Part shown: positions 5,971 to 6,704 of the stretch, piece after piece
Layout: each line of letters starts with the position of its first letter
How positions within the stretch are numbered: the first letter of the stretch is position 1
Assembly (NCBI GenBank): GCA_003218815.1
Contig: QHON01000183.1
Span: forward strand, 1-6,704
Direction: 5' to 3'
DNA length: 6,704 bases
From: Verrucomicrobiota bacterium
GTDB lineage: Bacteria; Verrucomicrobiota; Verrucomicrobiia; Chthoniobacterales; UBA10450
Program-made: the position numbers and the translations under genes
The notes under the pieces: generated by a model
Database searches by the model: none
What the model saw: only the letters and a program-made list of their open reading frames with translations
What the model was told of the DNA's origin: nothing

Positions 5971-6704
5971 CTACACGAGCTCGAACTTGACGTCGCGTTT
6001 TTGAATAAGGTCATGCTCTTCGCATAACTTTTCGAAGATCCTCAGACCTTCTCTTTCCCTTTTTCCAAAGCGGAATCGCAAGTTTTCCCGATAGTAGCGG
6101 GAACAAAAGTCGTGATCGAAATCTTTTTCGTCCGCAATCAAGCTGTCGATGTTTGTCAGGTTTTCATCGCGCAATGCACGCAATCGGTTCGCGACCGGCT
6201 CTGCGTCGATCATTTCAGGCCGAACCAGCCACAGGGCGTACACGAACGGTAGGTCCGCAAATTTGTTCCATTGTTCGCCGAGGTCCCAAAAGTGAAATTC
6301 CGTCGGATGCTCTTGTCGAAAGCGAATCGCCTGATCGCCGATGAGCAGGCGGGCACGCCGAGCAGTAATCGGAGACGTCGATGAACGGATGAAGCGCGGA
6401 GCTAAATTCAATTTTGCGAGCAAGCATCGCAACAAGTTGCCGGAAGTTTCAGCTGCCGGATCGAGCTCGATTTCATCGATCCCGGAAATGTCCCCAGAAT
6501 GCGCGACGACCACGCTGTAAACCGGTCCGGCAGAAGAAATGCAAACGTCATCCACGATTCGGTAAATCGGGTTGCGTATAAATTCGAAACTGGAGACGAG
6601 GGCAATATCGAGCTGACCGTTTGCAAGCCGCTTGCAGAGCGCCGATGGATGATCGAGGTCCACCTGTCCTTGCCACCCTCGAATAAGGGGACGGGCGTTG
6701 AGAT
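5971..6704 (-). CDS. mqnA: Chorismate dehydratase MqnA (futalosine menaquinone pathway), 5' end beyond window
   Basis: MqnA removes water from chorismate to give 3-[(1-carboxyvinyl)oxy]benzoate, the first step of the futalosine route to menaquinone, in the cytoplasm. The frame has no stop from the TAG at 5973-5971 to the right edge, giving 243 visible residues. The GTG at 6663 is not the true start: the 13 codons upstream of it read LNARPLIRGWQGQ, which is the conserved MqnA N-terminus, so only about ten to fifteen residues should be missing. Counting from that Leu, further family motifs are LDIALVSSFEF (about 31-41), GPVYSVVV (59-66), LIGDQA (120-125), DLGEQW (140-145) and LPFVYALW (151-158). 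The C-terminus ends with the helical LRFRFGKREREGL pattern. The fold is that of a periplasmic-binding-protein-like two-lobe enzyme. The related MqnD begins with a different (CPNDT) motif, so MqnA is preferred. It is convergent with the DUF2939 gene. Confidence 0.92.
   Translation of the reverse strand, partial: LNARPLIRGWQGQVDLDHPSALCKRLANGQLDIALVSSFEFIRNPIYRIVDDVCISSAGPVYSVVVAHSGDISGIDEIELDPAAETSGNLLRCLLAKLNLAPRFIRSSTSPITARRARLLIGDQAIRFRQEHPTEFHFWDLGEQWNKFADLPFVYALWLVRPEMIDAEPVANRLRALRDENLTNIDSLIADEKDFDHDFCSRYYRENLRFRFGKREREGLRIFEKLCEEHDLIQKRDVKFELV

Noticed and set aside
1..6704. Search for CRISPR arrays, tRNA or rRNA genes, insertion sequences and phage or defence modules
   Set aside because: I found no regularly spaced repeats, cloverleaf sequence, terminal inverted repeats, transposase motifs or toxin-antitoxin pairs. 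Apart from its uncharacterised DUF2939 gene, the window is recognisable housekeeping sequence.

Overview
This window is an ordinary, gene-dense piece of bacterial chromosome holding five protein genes. There are no RNA genes, mobile elements or CRISPR arrays that I can see. Base composition looks slightly above 50% GC and even throughout, with no sign of recent transfer. Three features together point to a Gram-negative-type bacterium that makes menaquinone by the futalosine route: an MqnA-type chorismate dehydratase, a Do/HtrA-type envelope protease with two PDZ domains, and a DUF2939 protein. A soil Verrucomicrobiota lineage (Chthoniobacterales-like) is my best guess, from overall protein flavour only and with low confidence.

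Layout, left to right. Positions 1 to 5134 hold three genes on the minus strand, transcribed right to left as recJ, recG and a Do/HtrA protease gene whose 3' end lies beyond the left edge. The joins are as tight as possible: recJ and recG share one base in TAATG, and recG and htrA share one base in TGATG. Neither internal start has a clear Shine-Dalgarno sequence, so I infer one mRNA with translational coupling. RecJ (5'-3' single-strand exonuclease) and RecG (fork-remodelling helicase) are cytoplasmic DNA repair enzymes. The protease works outside the inner membrane, so its place in this operon is the least expected part of the layout.

Positions 5135 to 5337 are a divergent intergenic region. 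It carries the upstream signals of recJ on one strand and of a small DUF2939 membrane-anchored protein gene (5338 to 5859, plus strand) on the other. A short inverted repeat flanked by 7-bp direct repeats sits just before the DUF2939 start.

Positions 5860 to 5970 separate the DUF2939 gene from the convergent mqnA gene, which runs on the minus strand off the right edge. Only its first few codons are missing; the reading frame continues upstream of the first GTG to the window edge and encodes the family's conserved N-terminal LNARPL motif.

I looked for an undescribed system and did not find one. The points worth a second look are the repair-protease operon with its one-base overlaps, a duplicated 27-bp unit in the protease linker, an Arg-to-Ala difference in the RecG translocation motif, and the repeats upstream of the DUF2939 gene.
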